Shown here: one piece after another, positions 44,147-56,600 of the stretch
Numbering within the stretch: the first letter of the stretch is position 1
How the letters are laid out: the number at the start of each line of letters is the position of its first letter
Assembly: GCA_020091685.1 (NCBI GenBank)
Contig: CM034594.1
Coordinates: forward strand, 40,928,015 to 40,992,014
Reading direction: 5' to 3'
Length of the DNA: 64,000 nucleotides
Source of the DNA: Lutjanus erythropterus
Taxonomy: Eukaryota > Chordata > Actinopteri > Lutjaniformes > Lutjanidae
The notes under the pieces: generated by a model
What the model was told of the DNA's origin: nothing
Database searches by the model: none
Seen by the model: only the letters and a program-made list of their open reading frames with translations
Translations under genes and position numbers: made by a program

Positions 44147-45610
44147 CACTCCTGAACAAAATCTTAAGACCGGGAGAAAAATTGTAAGTATTCGCATTTT
44201 GCACTGGTGGATCATAACCAGGTTGTAAGTGGAGCTTCAAAATACAAAAAGAAGAAACGGGAGCAAGAGACAAAAAATAGAAAGTAGGCAATTTATTTAA
44301 AACTGGATTTAAACTCAAACAGGCTGTTCATCAGCTGATCAAAAGTTTAAGACCATAGCCCAAAAAAACCCCAAAACAGAACTAAAAGTGTCAAAAAAGG
44401 ACTCAGTAGTGAGGAGCCCCACCGTCCTTGTTGACCACTTCAAAAATTTGTTTAGGCCTGCTTGATGCGAGTGTTTCCAGGAGGCTGGTGGGATCATTGC
44501 TCCATGTGGGGAAGATGGCTTCACAAAGGGCATCCACAGCCTGGAACTGACGTCCATTGTTGTAAACTTCCCTTGCCATCATACCCAAATGTTATCAGTG
44601 GGATTTAGATCAGGGGAACGTGCAGGATGATCCAAAAGAATGACATTATTCTCCTGGAAGAAGTCTTTCGTCAGGCAGGCGTTAACTAAGGCATGAACTG
44701 CAGTGTTGTCTTGTTGAAAGACAGAGTCATTACCACACAGACGAGGGCCCTCAGTCAAGAGGGATGCCCACTGCAACATCTCCACATAGCCAGCTGCCAT
44801 TTGACGCCCCTGCACAACCTGAAACTCCATTGTTCCACTGAAGGAAAAAGCACCCAGATCAAGATGGAGCCTCCTCCACTGTGCCGCGTAGAAAACATCT
44901 CCAGTGGGATCTCCTTGTCATGCCAGTAACATTGGAAGCCATCAGGACCCTCCAGGTTAAATTTTTTATCGTCAGAGAATAAAACTTTCTTCCACATTTC
45001 AGTGACCCATGTTTCGTGCTCCCTTGCAAACTCCAAATGGGCAAGTTTGTGGTGAGGGAGTAGACGTGGCCTTTGAAGACATTTATTATTCTTTAAGCCC
45101 TTCTGTCTCAAATGGCATCTTGTGGTTATTGGGCTGCAGTCAGCATCAGTAAGGGCCTTAATTTGGGTTGAGAATCGGCCTGTGTCTTCATGGACAGCCT
45201 GTTGGATCCACCAGCTCAGTGCAAGTGAAATTTTTTGGGGTCTACCACTTGATTTTTTGTCCCACAGACCCTCAGTCTTACTGTGTCAAACCTCGGCAGC
45301 AATGGCACGTTGCAAGAGGCCTTTCTTGTGCAGCTCAACAATCCTGCTACGTTAAAAGACAGAAAGCTTTTTTGCCTTTGCCATCAAGAGGTCATGACAG
45401 TATGAATACCTAAAAGAAAATGACATGAAGGAAAGATTTTTGCACAGATTTTGACTTTTTAAGGCTATGGTCTTAAACTTTTTTTGTCTCTTGCTCCTGT
45501 TTCTTCTTTTTGTATTCTGAAGCTCCACTTACAACCTGGTTACAATCCACCAGCGCAAAATGAGAATACTTGGAATCTTTCCCCCGGTCTTAAGATTTTG
45601 TTCAGGTGTG
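44147..45610 (-). mobile_element. Tc1-like transposon with long inverted repeats, inactive copy
   Basis: Ends CAC(T/A)CCTGAACAAAATC are inverted and flanked by TA. The inverted repeats are about 200 bp and each contains two copies of a TTAAGACC-bearing site (outer near 44164 and 45590, inner near 44348 and 45470), an IR/DR layout as in some fish Tc1 elements. Minus-strand frames encode transposase fragments: [26 protein letters not shown] and GRQFQAVDAL. The usual Glu of PIENLW is Asp here (PTDNIW). In-frame stops and frameshifts make it inactive. Confidence 0.9.
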
Positions 45611-48130
45611 TATACGTATGCATGTTCCAACGCTGCCACCACAGTGGCCTGCAAGCAAATACAATTAAATGGCAGAGCTGATATTTTTCTCACTAAAAAG
45701 CACCACAGCATTTATATTTCTCAACCAGTTTCAATAAGTCATTTCAAAAGTCAAGGGTTCATGATCTACATGGAGTAAGTTATAAATAAACTAGCAGATC
45801 AGACCCTTGAATACAACATGACTTACTGAAATTGTAGAGAAACGCACACATTATAGTGATTTTTATCCAGAAATACTGCAGCTCCTCCAATTACAGTCTT
45901 CCCTGATTAAATATGGCGGCGACGTTGATGTAGACCCTCTGCAGCAACAGGCTGAAGCAGTCAGTGCAGCGTCTGTGTATACATGCATATGTCCCTGACC
46001 ACAAAAGTCCCAGGTTCACTGCATGGGAATTGGTCAGAATTTTGATAATTACTGATCGAATTTCCACACAGAAAACCTAATAACTGTAATATGTAATACA
46101 ATGCAGTGAGAGATGGAGACATAAGGGTAAACAGGAGCCTAACAGCCCTAGGGGGCTCCAGCAGGTGAGCTCAAACAATAAAGACAACAATCACTATTGA
46201 AGTACTCAGGCAAAGGTTTACATTCATACAAGGCCAATATTGCAGCCTGATTTTGTAATGATGTTCTAATTTTGAAAAGTTTAATCTGGCCAGTTGTCAT
46301 GCAATTGTCATTGTCATTTTTTCTTCTTCAACGCTCTACTCAACATTATTTATATAACACACTTCATACAAACGTGCCGCCCACAGTGGTTCACAGATCA
46401 CCAATAAAAAAAAGCACAGACAAAAAAAAACAAAAACAAAAAAAAACAAACAGACAAAATGAATATAATTGTGCACAACATAAAAAATACAAAACTAAAA
46501 AGTCAAATAAAAGTCAATACAAGTCAATACAATAGATTAACACATGAAATAAAAAAGGATATAATCCAGTGACCTGGCACATGAAGAGTTTTAATAAAAG
46601 TTATGATAATATTCAAAAAACATTTATTTATTTATATATTACACACACAAAAATCATTATAGCCTGCATTTATTTTATGATTAGACTACTTATTTATCTA
46701 CAAAAACCTCCTTTCCACAAAGAACTTTCCAAAAACAATTTTATAATTAAGTTCTAGACCAGGCTAACTATTGTTCTTTTTATGGTTTGGAACACATCCT
46801 ATCTATTATATGTCTTACATCTTTCTAAAACATTTCTCTTGTGTTGTTCTTTCACATATCTAAGTCAAGGTGTAAAGCAAATTGGCTACATCAAACTATG
46901 AATGAATGAAGGAATAGTTCATGTAAGTTAAAAATTCATTGTTTCACACAACAGAATTCACAGTTCAATTCACACGAAAAAGGAAAAGGCTGAAGGCACG
47001 GATTATACAATCCATTAAAATGAGATAACCCAGAATATCCTAACACAAAAACTAAATGATATTCCATAATTATTTGCCATATTAATAGTTTTATGTAATT
47101 CTTAAATATCTTCCATTTCAAGGTTTTTTTGAAACTCAACACAGAGCTTCAAATTTCAAAGTCCATCCCATAGTTTAACTCCCTCAGATCCGGAGGCTGA
47201 CAGCTCCAGAGATTTAAGGCCACAGTGGCTGACAGCCCATGCTTTTGTTTTCAGCAAATCACAGAATAACCATTAGATTTTGTTTAAAATATTTTAAGAC
47301 AAGGTTTATATATATATATTTTCTGTTCTTTAATAAAGAAAAAACTACAGATTATAAGCTCTGTATAAAGTGTGGGTTACTAGAAAGTGGTATTACGAGA
47401 CAGCTTTGTAATAACAGCAATTATTGCGCAACAGCAAGATGAATATAAAAAAACAAAAACGAAACGTGCATTCTCAGTCTCCTTGGGGTGCCAGATTTCT
47501 GAGACCCTGCGGCACAACCTTTCCATGATAAGCTCTGGCAATGCGTCCCGCCCCTGCGTGCTTTCAAAGGTGCTGCATAGGCATGTTTCTGCGGTGCCTC
47601 TTGGCCCAGAGATGAAGAATTTTAAAGGGACTGCGTTATTCAACAGATCTCATCACACACTGCATCCCTGAGATAAAATAAACTGTTAGGCAGATAGGAG
47701 GAGGAGAAACACTGGACTGACAACAGGCAAATGTGTCACACATCATATTACCTTTCAACAACATCTATCTTCCTGGAGCGCCCTAAGGACGTGCACATAA
47801 GCTGTGTCAGCAGAAGACAAACTGGCCGTTCTCTGATCAACAGACAAGCTCAAGTTCACATTTTGCAACAGTGAGGAAAAAAAAAAAAAAAGAAAAAAAA
47901 AAAGAAGAACACATTAGCAGCACATTCTGAGTCAGTCATCAGATAAATCATTTGCCAAGAATTAAGGACAGATGATGAAAAAGGTTTTTGTGAGGAAAGG
48001 CTGCAGGGATTAACACACGATGTCTGTTAAATTCATGATTTATACTTTACAGAGGATTCAAGTGACTGGACTCAAAATGATCATCAAGCCAAAACCTCTG
48101 AATACATTCATGTTTAATTCATACAGGATC

Positions 48131-48940
48131 TTAAAGGAATAGTTCAGAGTATTGAAAGTGGGACTGTATGAGGTACGTGTCCATAGTGTATTACCTACAG
48201 TCATGAATTCCGACTTGCGTTGAACACTGTGGGGCAAAAAACTGTAATGTTAGATGGTGTGATGTGGTGATGATCAGGGATTAATATTTTTCCTGAAAAT
48301 GAGAAATTTTCTATCCTAAGAACAGAAGCTCATTATCCTGATGTATCCTGGGTAATGCACTTGTTTTGAAGGTATTATCTGGCAGTATTAATAATTACTG
48401 AGGCAGGAAAATGCCATTTCAGCATTCATCAACATTATGATGACCATAATATAAACTATGCAAGCCTTATAGCTTGAGCTTCGCTGCAGCTGTGAGGACA
48501 AAATGCCAAGTTTACAAGCTGTGATCTGTCACTGTATGTCTGGAAATCCTCATGGAAGTGATATTTTACAATTCTTCATATTATTAACAAACAAAATTCA
48601 GTAAAGCAGGTGATTTCCTGTTTTAAAATCATTAGATTAAGCTGAGACGGATCCCATATTCTGTTGGTGTTCAGAGGCTGCTGTTGCGATGCAGCAGAGG
48701 GCGCAGTGTCACATATCGTCAGCCTAAGAAACTCAGTGATCACGTCAAGTTAAAGAGCAAAGCGAAAAAAATGTAGGTGTCTAAAATAAGTGTTGCTGCT
48801 CACCCTGTCCACAGAAGTTCACTGGTAAACTTCCTACACCAAACTGCGGCAAATTGATCGGCATCTACTAGATAATACACTGACTATGGATAAGTACTTC
48901 ACACAACCCCACTTCAAATGTAGCAGACTATCTCTTTAAA
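48131..48940. mobile_element. TIR element (TTAAAGGGATAGTTTG family), second copy
   Basis: It starts TTAAAGGAATAGTTCAGAGT and ends with TAGCAGACTATCTCTTTAA. The inner blocks GAGGTACGTGTCCATAGTG and ATAATACACTGACTATGGAT match the copy at 17494. It contains a strong CTCF-like motif at 48690. Confidence 0.75.
48690..48708 (+). promoter_or_regulatory. CTCF-like motif
   Basis: TGCAGCAGAGGGCGCAGTG is a strong match to the CTCF core (CAGCAGAGGGCGC). It lies inside a TIR element in the gap between pou2af3 and pou2af1. Confidence 0.45.
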
Positions 48941-49829
48941 GTAACACTGAGGTTTGGTTTAAAGATACCCCACACATTGATATGATGTCTCTACATTTCC
49001 TGCAAATTTGAGGAACTGGACTTAAAATGATCTTGTCAGGCAAAATCTCTGAAAATCTTCATGTTTAATTCACCATTGATCTTCAGTTACAGTCCCATTC
49101 ATGCAAACCTGCACTCTTGGAATTCATACAAACCCTCTCTTATGTGAGAATTGTGCAATATTTCATGTTTCAGCTGTGCATTTCATACATCTGTCACTTT
49201 GATTTATTCTCTGTTTATTTATTGTCCCCGTTGATATCCACTGTCACCAATATACTCGATGTATTTGTTCTGTTTTCACAATTTTGAATTCTGCATGAGA
49301 AAACGGAGCCAAAGTCAACTTCTCTTCACCTTTCTGTCACACGAGCAGGCCTGGCACGTTTTCTCCCCTGTGATACGATCTCAGGTGTGGGCTTTGACAG
49401 ATGAGCTGCAGCCCCCCTCACGATGTCAGTTTCCCCTGGGGGAAAACCCCGAGAAATAGAGGCCTTCAGTGCCAAGAGCAAGCACAAGCACTAGGCCAAA
49501 GTCCTCATCCTACAGTGCAGTGTAAAATGTTCCAGTGCGTTATTTTGTAGCTAACATTTTGAACTATCTTGCATATTTCTGTTTGAACGACAGCCTAAAA
49601 TAATCAGATAGGAAGTAACAAAGTACTAACTACAAAGTGCTACTGTACTGTACAGTAGATGAGGTATCTGTACTTTAGTTGAGTATTTGTTTTTCTGACA
49701 ACTATTTATGTTTACTTCCTACATTTTAATACAAATAAATGTACTTTTCACTGCTTTTCAAAACAGGCTTGATACTTAGTTTTGATGTATTTGAAGGAAA
49801 TGATTGATTATTTTTGTTTTGCCAAAACA

Positions 49830-50950
49830 AAAAAAGACGTAGCAAGATGAAAACAACGCAACAAGACCAAACAAGACAAAAAAAACATAACAAGACTAAA
49901 ACAAATAAAAGATGCCACTAAGTCAAAACGACATAACAAGACCAAACAAGACAAAAACAACGTAAGACTAAAACAAATGAAAGATATAACAAAGTGAAAA
50001 TGACGTAAATGACAAAAATTACATAAAAGGTGTTACAAGATGAAAACAACGTAACAACACATACAAACAAACGATGCAGCAAAGCAAATATGAAGCAACA
50101 AGACAAAAATTACATAAAAGACATGGCAAGACAAAATGATGTAACAAGACGATAACGTAACAATAGATAACAACACACAGACAAACTAAGAAGATGTAAC
50201 AAGACAAAAATGCTGTAAAAGACATAACAAGGTGAAAATGATGTAACAAGATGAAAATGACATAATACATAACAAGATAAAGATTACTTACAAAACATAA
50301 GAAGATGAAAAGATGTAATACAATGGAAACCACATAATAATAAGATGAAAATGAGCTAAAACATGTAACAAGACATACACAACACAAGACGTAACAAGAT
50401 GAAAATGACGTAACAAGGTGAAAATAATGTAAGAATACGACAGAGACAGAGTACGACAAAGATTACGTAAAAAAAACCATAAAGTAAAAAGGATGTAACA
50501 AAATAAGAACCACGTAATTCTACATAACAAGAGAAAGCGGAAGTAAAAGATGTAACAAGACAAAAAAGACCAAACACAATGTAACAAGACGTAACAAGAC
50601 AAAAATGACTTAACAAGACAAAAATGATGGAAAAGACATAACGAAGTGAAAACATGATGAAAAAAACTTAAGAGATGTAACAAGATAAAAATGACATTTA
50701 AGACATAAGACACAAACAAGATAAAAGATGTAACAGGCATAACAAGATGAAAATGACATAACAAGACCTGAAAATGGCGTAACAAGACAAAAACAACATA
50801 GCGTGACAAAGATTACTGAAAAAACATATCAAAACAAACAATGTAACACAATCAACACAATCACCTAATTGTACATAACAAGACAAAACTGACGTAAAAG
50901 ATGTAACAAGACAAAAATGACATTTAAAACGTAACAAGACAGAAGACATG
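49830..50950. repeat. 1.1-kb minisatellite, AACAAGACAAAAATGACGTA type
   Basis: Short degenerate units (roughly 18-22 bp: GTAACAAGACAAAAATGAC and variants with GATGAAAATGAC) repeat dozens of times. The + strand is nearly free of T outside the ATG/GTA positions, which leaves long stop-free minus-strand frames (up to 173 residues, Ser/Cys/Phe/Leu-rich). Those are composition artefacts. Confidence 0.92.
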
Positions 50951-52040
50951 AGAGGCATAATTTAAACAAGCATGTGTACTACAATTTGAGTACAGTATGT
51001 ATTTTAAAGGCTCATTTAGGCAGAAGTTTAAAGCTGCATCATTCAGTCTCATGTGTTGGCGGCTCCAGATGGCAGACAGGTGGAACTGCAGCTGAAAAAT
51101 TCAGTTCAAAAAACTTCAATGCTGAGAAATCTTGCAACACGTTTCTTCCATAATTATTTATTTGTCCTCAGTAACTTATCTTTATTACATCCACTGATTT
51201 ACAATACTTTCTCCCCTTCATACCAAACATTCATTGCAAGTCAGTCATGTCTCAGTGTGTGGTATGGTATATGGCAATGCAAGATTGTTATATTGATCAG
51301 GGCTGCAAGAAGCTTTTCTGTTGGAAACCCATCTGTGACTGACACTGATAAGACGGGTGTGTTTCGACATAAAGGTCTTGCCTGAAGCAGTTTCAGTTTA
51401 AAGTCAGTTTAAAGGCTTCACATGTGCTCACTGGCCTCAGTTGACACCCTTGTGAAGGATGAACTGTTCAGATTGTTAATGTTTCTTGGAGTTTTCATTT
51501 TGTGCCTGTGACATTCTTTTCAATCTGTGCGAGAATCAAATTGCACTCCCAAATCCCAAAAAAATGTGTTTGTCAGCTCTCTTCTGGCTTCTAGTGCAGG
51601 CAGATACAGACAGTCGGTTCCTAAGATGGTACTTATCCTTTTCCACTCCACCCCTCCCTACCATAAACCTTTTTTTTTTCATTTTTAGGAGTGTTCAGGG
51701 GTCTTTAGGGGGAGATAGTAGAGCTGTGTATCATCTGACAGCTGGGAACCTGAAGATCAAGTTAAATAAAAGGCAGCTCATTTTCAGTCATAAATCTGTA
51801 ACAAACACATTTTAAAGGTGTGTATAAGAGCCTAAAAAACATCAAGACTGAAGTCAAGCCTTTCCCATGCTCCATCATGTCTCAGAAGCTGTTGCAACAC
51901 TTTTGGGTTGATTATGTTGATTACACAGATTTGTATTTGCAAAATACAACCATTTCCAACCTCTCAAGAACTGAAAAAAATGGTCAAAAATCCCTCCAAA
52001 ATACAAGCATGAGCATGAAAGCATGAATTTTCAAAACAAG

Positions 52041-52515
52041 TTATGCTGCACCAAACTTTTAAACCAGTTTAAAATTAAGAAAGATTCAATTTAGACCTTT
52101 CTTGAACATTTTTACTCTAAACCTAGATTAATTTTAATTCTCCTGGACCAAAAGTTTACACTTCAGCACTACACTTCACTTGAGGAGGTTTAACATTTAA
52201 AATGATGGCATTTTTGAGATGGATTAAGCAGAATAATCAAGTTCGTCAAAGAAAGTTAAAAGAATAGAAAGAAAAGAAAAAGAAATTAGAGCTTCTCTGC
52301 CAAGTCATCATGAGTATTGGCTAATTAGACTATTTTTTTTTAGCTAGCTAGCAAACAATATCACTTGAAAATCTTTTTAGCTAGCTTTGTTTACTTTTAA
52401 CCAACATAGCAAGCAAACAATAACATTTGGTTAACTTCATCGCTAGCTAGCAAACAATATAATTAAAAACCTTTTCAGCAAGCTAGCAACTATTGTGTTT
52501 ACAATTTAATGTTTT
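52041..52515. mobile_element. GCTAGC-minisatellite element, second copy
   Basis: TATGCTGCACCAAACTTTTA, TTTTTACTCTAAACCTAGAT and TTAGAGCTTCTCTGCCAAGT parallel blocks near 33945, 34075 and 34235. Three to four GCTAGCTAGCAAACAAT units follow. The right end is missing. Confidence 0.65.
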
Positions 52516-52936
52516 GTTAAGGAATACAGAGCAGCCGAAAGTTAACAGCTCTGGTTGAGCACTTCTTGGTAACATTGTCCTAGAAAACTTTGACAATACA
52601 GACAACAACAGCGTCTTTTCCCTCTTTTTCAATGACAGTTTCTGCTGCAACAGCTGTGAATATCATTTCAAATTAAACATAGGTGAATATAAGCATTACA
52701 ATAATATCTTACACACTCATTTAAAAACAGTCTCAGAACATCAGCAGTAGAAATTTACATTAGATTGCAACTCATGGGCAAAAATAACGCTAAATTGTAT
52801 TTTGCAAAAATAGAAAAACAGATTTCTTTCCCTTTTGCTACATCTTTATTTTAAACACAAACTAACAATAATAGTAGAAGGCATTTTGGTCATTGCAGGA
52901 AAACAGGTGTAACTCTGACATTAAAGTTAATTCTGG

Positions 52937-52942
52937 TTTATT
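52937..52942 (-). terminator. Candidate polyadenylation signal for pou2af1
   Basis: AATAAA on the minus strand lies about 325 bases past the stop codon. A second copy lies further downstream near 52850, so site choice is uncertain. Confidence 0.35.
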
Positions 52943-53267
52943 ACAACTTATTTTTGGTCATTTTGACCACCATTCTTATCTGTTATAATAACAATGTAAT
53001 GGCTAAATTAACTGTTGAGATCAAGGAGCATAGAAATATTACTACCAAGATGTCAGACGGGTGTAAGAATTGATGCAAGATTATCAAAATAGTTAAATAG
53101 TTTAATTTCTTTTTTACCACTTGCCCAATTGAGTAAGTGAGTTGCCAGATTTAGTTGCCTAGCATGGCATTTTAGCCAAGTTGTAATAAACCCAAATTAT
53201 CCTTGTTGTTCTTTATAAACAAAAAGAAAAAATACTGCTCTCCACAGATAGAAGAACGCTCATATTT

Positions 53268-53687
53268 TCAGACATTGGGAATGAAGATTGAGTTGTTGTA
53301 AGAGTCTTTGTCCTCCACGACGCTGTTATCCTTTTGTTCATCCAGAAGTTTATCCAAAAGGCTTGGGGATTCCGGCTCTACCCCTGCATCCTCATCAAGA
53401 GACTGGCTGTGCTGTTCAGGGTCCAGCTGGTGGTCTGGACGCTGCAGGTCCAGTATCTGTGGTTGAGGATCTACACCCTGGGGGATCATGGTGGTCAAAG
53501 ACATGGACAGGGGCATGTGGACCAGAGGTGACCCAGGCAGGGCTGCAGAACCCGGGGCAAACTGGACCCCTGGGTTGGGCATGGTAGATATTGTGGTGAG
53601 GGGCTGGGCCCAGGGGAGGTAGGTCAACCCTGAGTCTGGGAGCTCCATCTGAGGGAGGGCTGCTGGTGCTGGGGCCACAGGTATGGT
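53268..53687 (-). CDS. pou2af1: pou2af1 terminal coding exon
   Basis: On the minus strand the acceptor GTTGTTTCAG is followed by T-I-P-V-A-P-A-P. The exon carries LTYLPWAQPLTTI, a Pro/Met-rich activation region, and the acidic LLDKLLDEQ end. The stop is TGA at 53270-53268. The open frame continues upstream into the intron, but that extension is not family-like. Confidence 0.93.
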   Translation of the reverse strand, partial: TIPVAPAPAALPQMELPDSGLTYLPWAQPLTTISTMPNPGVQFAPGSAALPGSPLVHMPLSMSLTTMIPQGVDPQPQILDLQRPDHQLDPEQHSQSLDEDAGVEPESPSLLDKLLDEQKDNSVVEDKDSYNNSIFIPNV

Positions 53688-56600
53688 CTGAAACAACACC
53701 AAATAGTACTAAATGGTCACAGAGGAACTAAAACTATCAAAGGCATAAACTTTTGAAAAAGTGCAAACCACAATTATATGTCTGCGTCAATAGAAGTTCA
53801 TGAAATTATAGAAAACTAGGTTGAGCGAGGAACCTATGACTAAGTCTGGAGGGGAGTATGTGATCGTTTCCATTTGTGCGCGTGATCCCTTGACTTACAG
53901 CTTGTCCCAAGCTGATCTCAAATACTACCAGATCACATGGTTAAATTCTTTTTGTGCACATTCATGACTGTATGCTGACGGACCTCTGGCATTTTGTTTT
54001 CAGGTCATCTCATTCTTGTGAACGTGATATCTCAAAAATTCCTTGAGGGAATTTCTTCAAACTTTGGCTTTGTGACCTCATGTTCATCTGGTTCTTGTGA
54101 GGGCGATATGTCCAGAACACTTGGAAGGAATTTCTTCAAACTTGGACTCGAGCATGAACTATTTAGATTTTGGAAGATGAAGATCAAAGCTTAAGATTAA
54201 TGTGACTTCACTTAACACATTTTTGGCCATAACTCAAGAATTCATTATCCACTTTTCACAGAATTACACACCAATGTCTAATAGGGTACAATGATGAGGT
54301 GATGACATTTTATATCCAAAGGTCAAAGATCAAGTGCACTGTGACATCATAATGTTCAGCTCTGTTTCAGTTTGAAATCTTGTTTCAGCTCAGGACAAAG
54401 TACGTGTGGGTCATGTTAATGTTGGTGGAGCAGGTTTTCCCTGAATTGAGAGGAGTTACTTACTTTCCCTGGTTATTACTGTAATCCAGCATTGATCTCA
54501 GCAATTACTTTGACAAGAGCATTGTAGAAACCATGGTTGTAATAAACCCAAATTATCCTTTAGTTGTTCTTTATGAACAAACAGAAAACATACTGCTCTC
54601 TATGGACAGAAGAACGCTCAAATTTTCAGACTGCTGCTAACTTTGGTTGATGCTGTATGAGTCTTTGTCCTCCTCTATGTCGTCATCCTTTTGATCCTCT
54701 GAAGTTTATCCAGGAGGCTCGGTGATTCTGGCTCTACCCCTGCATCCTCATCCAGAGATTGGCTTTGCTGTTCGGGGCCCAGCTGGTGGTCTTAATACCT
54801 TGTTGCCTTTTATTAAATTCCTTCAAAGTTAGCTGTTGTCAAGCTGAAAGCTAGAACCAAGGCAATGGCAACCTTTATAGACAAGACAGACACTATTATC
54901 CAGGCTGTTCTCTTTGCTTCTCTTTGCTTTGCTGAACTCTTGAAACCCCAAAAGAACCAGTATGTTGGCATGGCTATGCATCAATGTCAACTTAAAGTGA
55001 CACTAGATTTATGCAGATACATCGGTCTCTAGTAACTGGTTCAGGAAAATCAACTCCAGGGGAATTCTGTTAGAGTGGAGGCAATGTCAACATGAAGATA
55101 GAAACGGAGCATGCCAAGTTGGCAATTTTGTCTGATATCAACAACTCTCAGTGAGCTCTACAAATCCTTTAGTCCAACGGTTCACAACAACCATGCTGTG
55201 AACGGGTAACAGTCTGAGCAGTGTTGACTACTGGGTCTCAATCATGTGATCTGACAAAAAACAGTAACCCATCCACCCCCCACCTCAACTGCCACCACCT
55301 CCTGCTGGCGCAAGCGATGGATGCCAGATAATTAAGAATGATGGTGTTCGGAAATCTGCCTTCAGTTTAGATACCGCTCATATACCTGTAAATGAGCACT
55401 GAAATGATAATCTTACTGCCCTGGACTGGATTCTTTGTATTTAATGTCTGGACAGAATATTTTACAGTAAATTCAGTCTGATCTAACCATGATCCCCATG
55501 CAACCCAGTAATCCATGACACTGCTCTTAGCTAGCATCAAAAAACAGTCAGAGCCCCTGCTTTATGTCACAGATGGTTAAAGTTGGTCAGTCTGTTTGAA
55601 GAAGTTATACTTCAGCCAATCCACGTTTTGTCAGAGGTTAATAACATTTTTGCTTTTTTAGTTATGAAAACTTGTCAGCACTGGAATCTCTGCCAGTCAC
55701 TGGAACTGCTGCAAAGTCAAGCTGGCCACATGTGTTGCTCTCTGTGAGGGAGAAAACCACCACTCATCAATGCCGATCTTCATTTGATACTAAAGAGCTA
55801 GAAGGTTTAGACTGGAGTATGACGTTAAGCATAGGAAAATGTTGGGATCTGCCAAGCAGGAATCTGACAGCAAGCTGGCACAAAGATCTGCCCAAGACAC
55901 GGAACTCGAGAGCAGATTGGGTTAGGTTTCTGCTTCCTGTTTTTATCAGGACTATCAGTCCAGTTCATCCAGGCTTACACTTCTCTATAACTTTAAAAGT
56001 ACTATGTGAAGCAATTTACATGTATTAATTGCTCTGTTTTGCTAATATGTGAATGAATTGTGACCTAGCTTTAAAAAAAATGAAACCTTCCTAGTCTTTG
56101 CTAATAAGAGTCTCTGGACTGATTTCTAAGTTTTAGGACTCTGGCATGTTTCTTACAACTTACAATTTCTGTTAGAAACTTTAAAGGATGTGATGCTCCC
56201 AGGAGCCATCCCTCTTTTCAGCTCTCCAACTCTAGCTAACGTTAGCTTGGAAATGGAGTCACCTGCCACAACACAAGCCTAACTTTATCTCATCTATCAA
56301 CATGATTCTGGTCGAACATGTTCAGTCTCGTGTACGTCACGTCACAAATCTAGTCAATACCCAGTAGGGCTGGGCAGTACTAACAGAGCACTTCATTTGA
56401 TATCTTCCTTTTTTGACTTCATTCCATTAAAAAATACTAGTAGTAGAGCCATACGTTCAAACATTTTGGTGACATTTCAGCACACTGAACTACAAACTCT
56501 GTCAAATACACCACGATCGACTTCACTACACCACAGACTATATGGGTTGTAGCTTACAACAAAAAGTATTTTTTTCCAGTTCTGGGAACAAAAAGGATCA

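Larger units (their letters stand above)
45611..49829. other. Intergenic, no gene outside listed repeats
   Basis: AATATGGCGGCGACG near 45910 resembles a YY1 site. 46340-46400 (ATTATTTATATAACACACTT) resembles a LINE or SINE tail. A-rich runs lie at 46420-46450 and 47877-47905. Overlapping frames at 47380-47670 are unrecognised. Confidence 0.5.
50951..53267. other. Region downstream of pou2af1, no gene
   Basis: It contains the second GCTAGC element and the candidate polyadenylation signals. The frames at 51053-52026 show no family resemblance. Confidence 0.55.

Noticed and set aside
47380-47671. Two overlapping frames of 87 and 94 residues on opposite strands
   Set aside because: Neither has a family signature or splice context; possibly a GC-richer repeat remnant.
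50019-50958. Overlapping minus-strand open frames of 146 and 173 residues
   Set aside because: They are stop-free only because of the biased minisatellite composition; the sequence is a degenerate short repeat.
55672-56028. 118-residue frame inside a pou2af1 intron
   Set aside because: There is no recognisable motif, it lies opposite to the host gene, and its length is within chance for this region.
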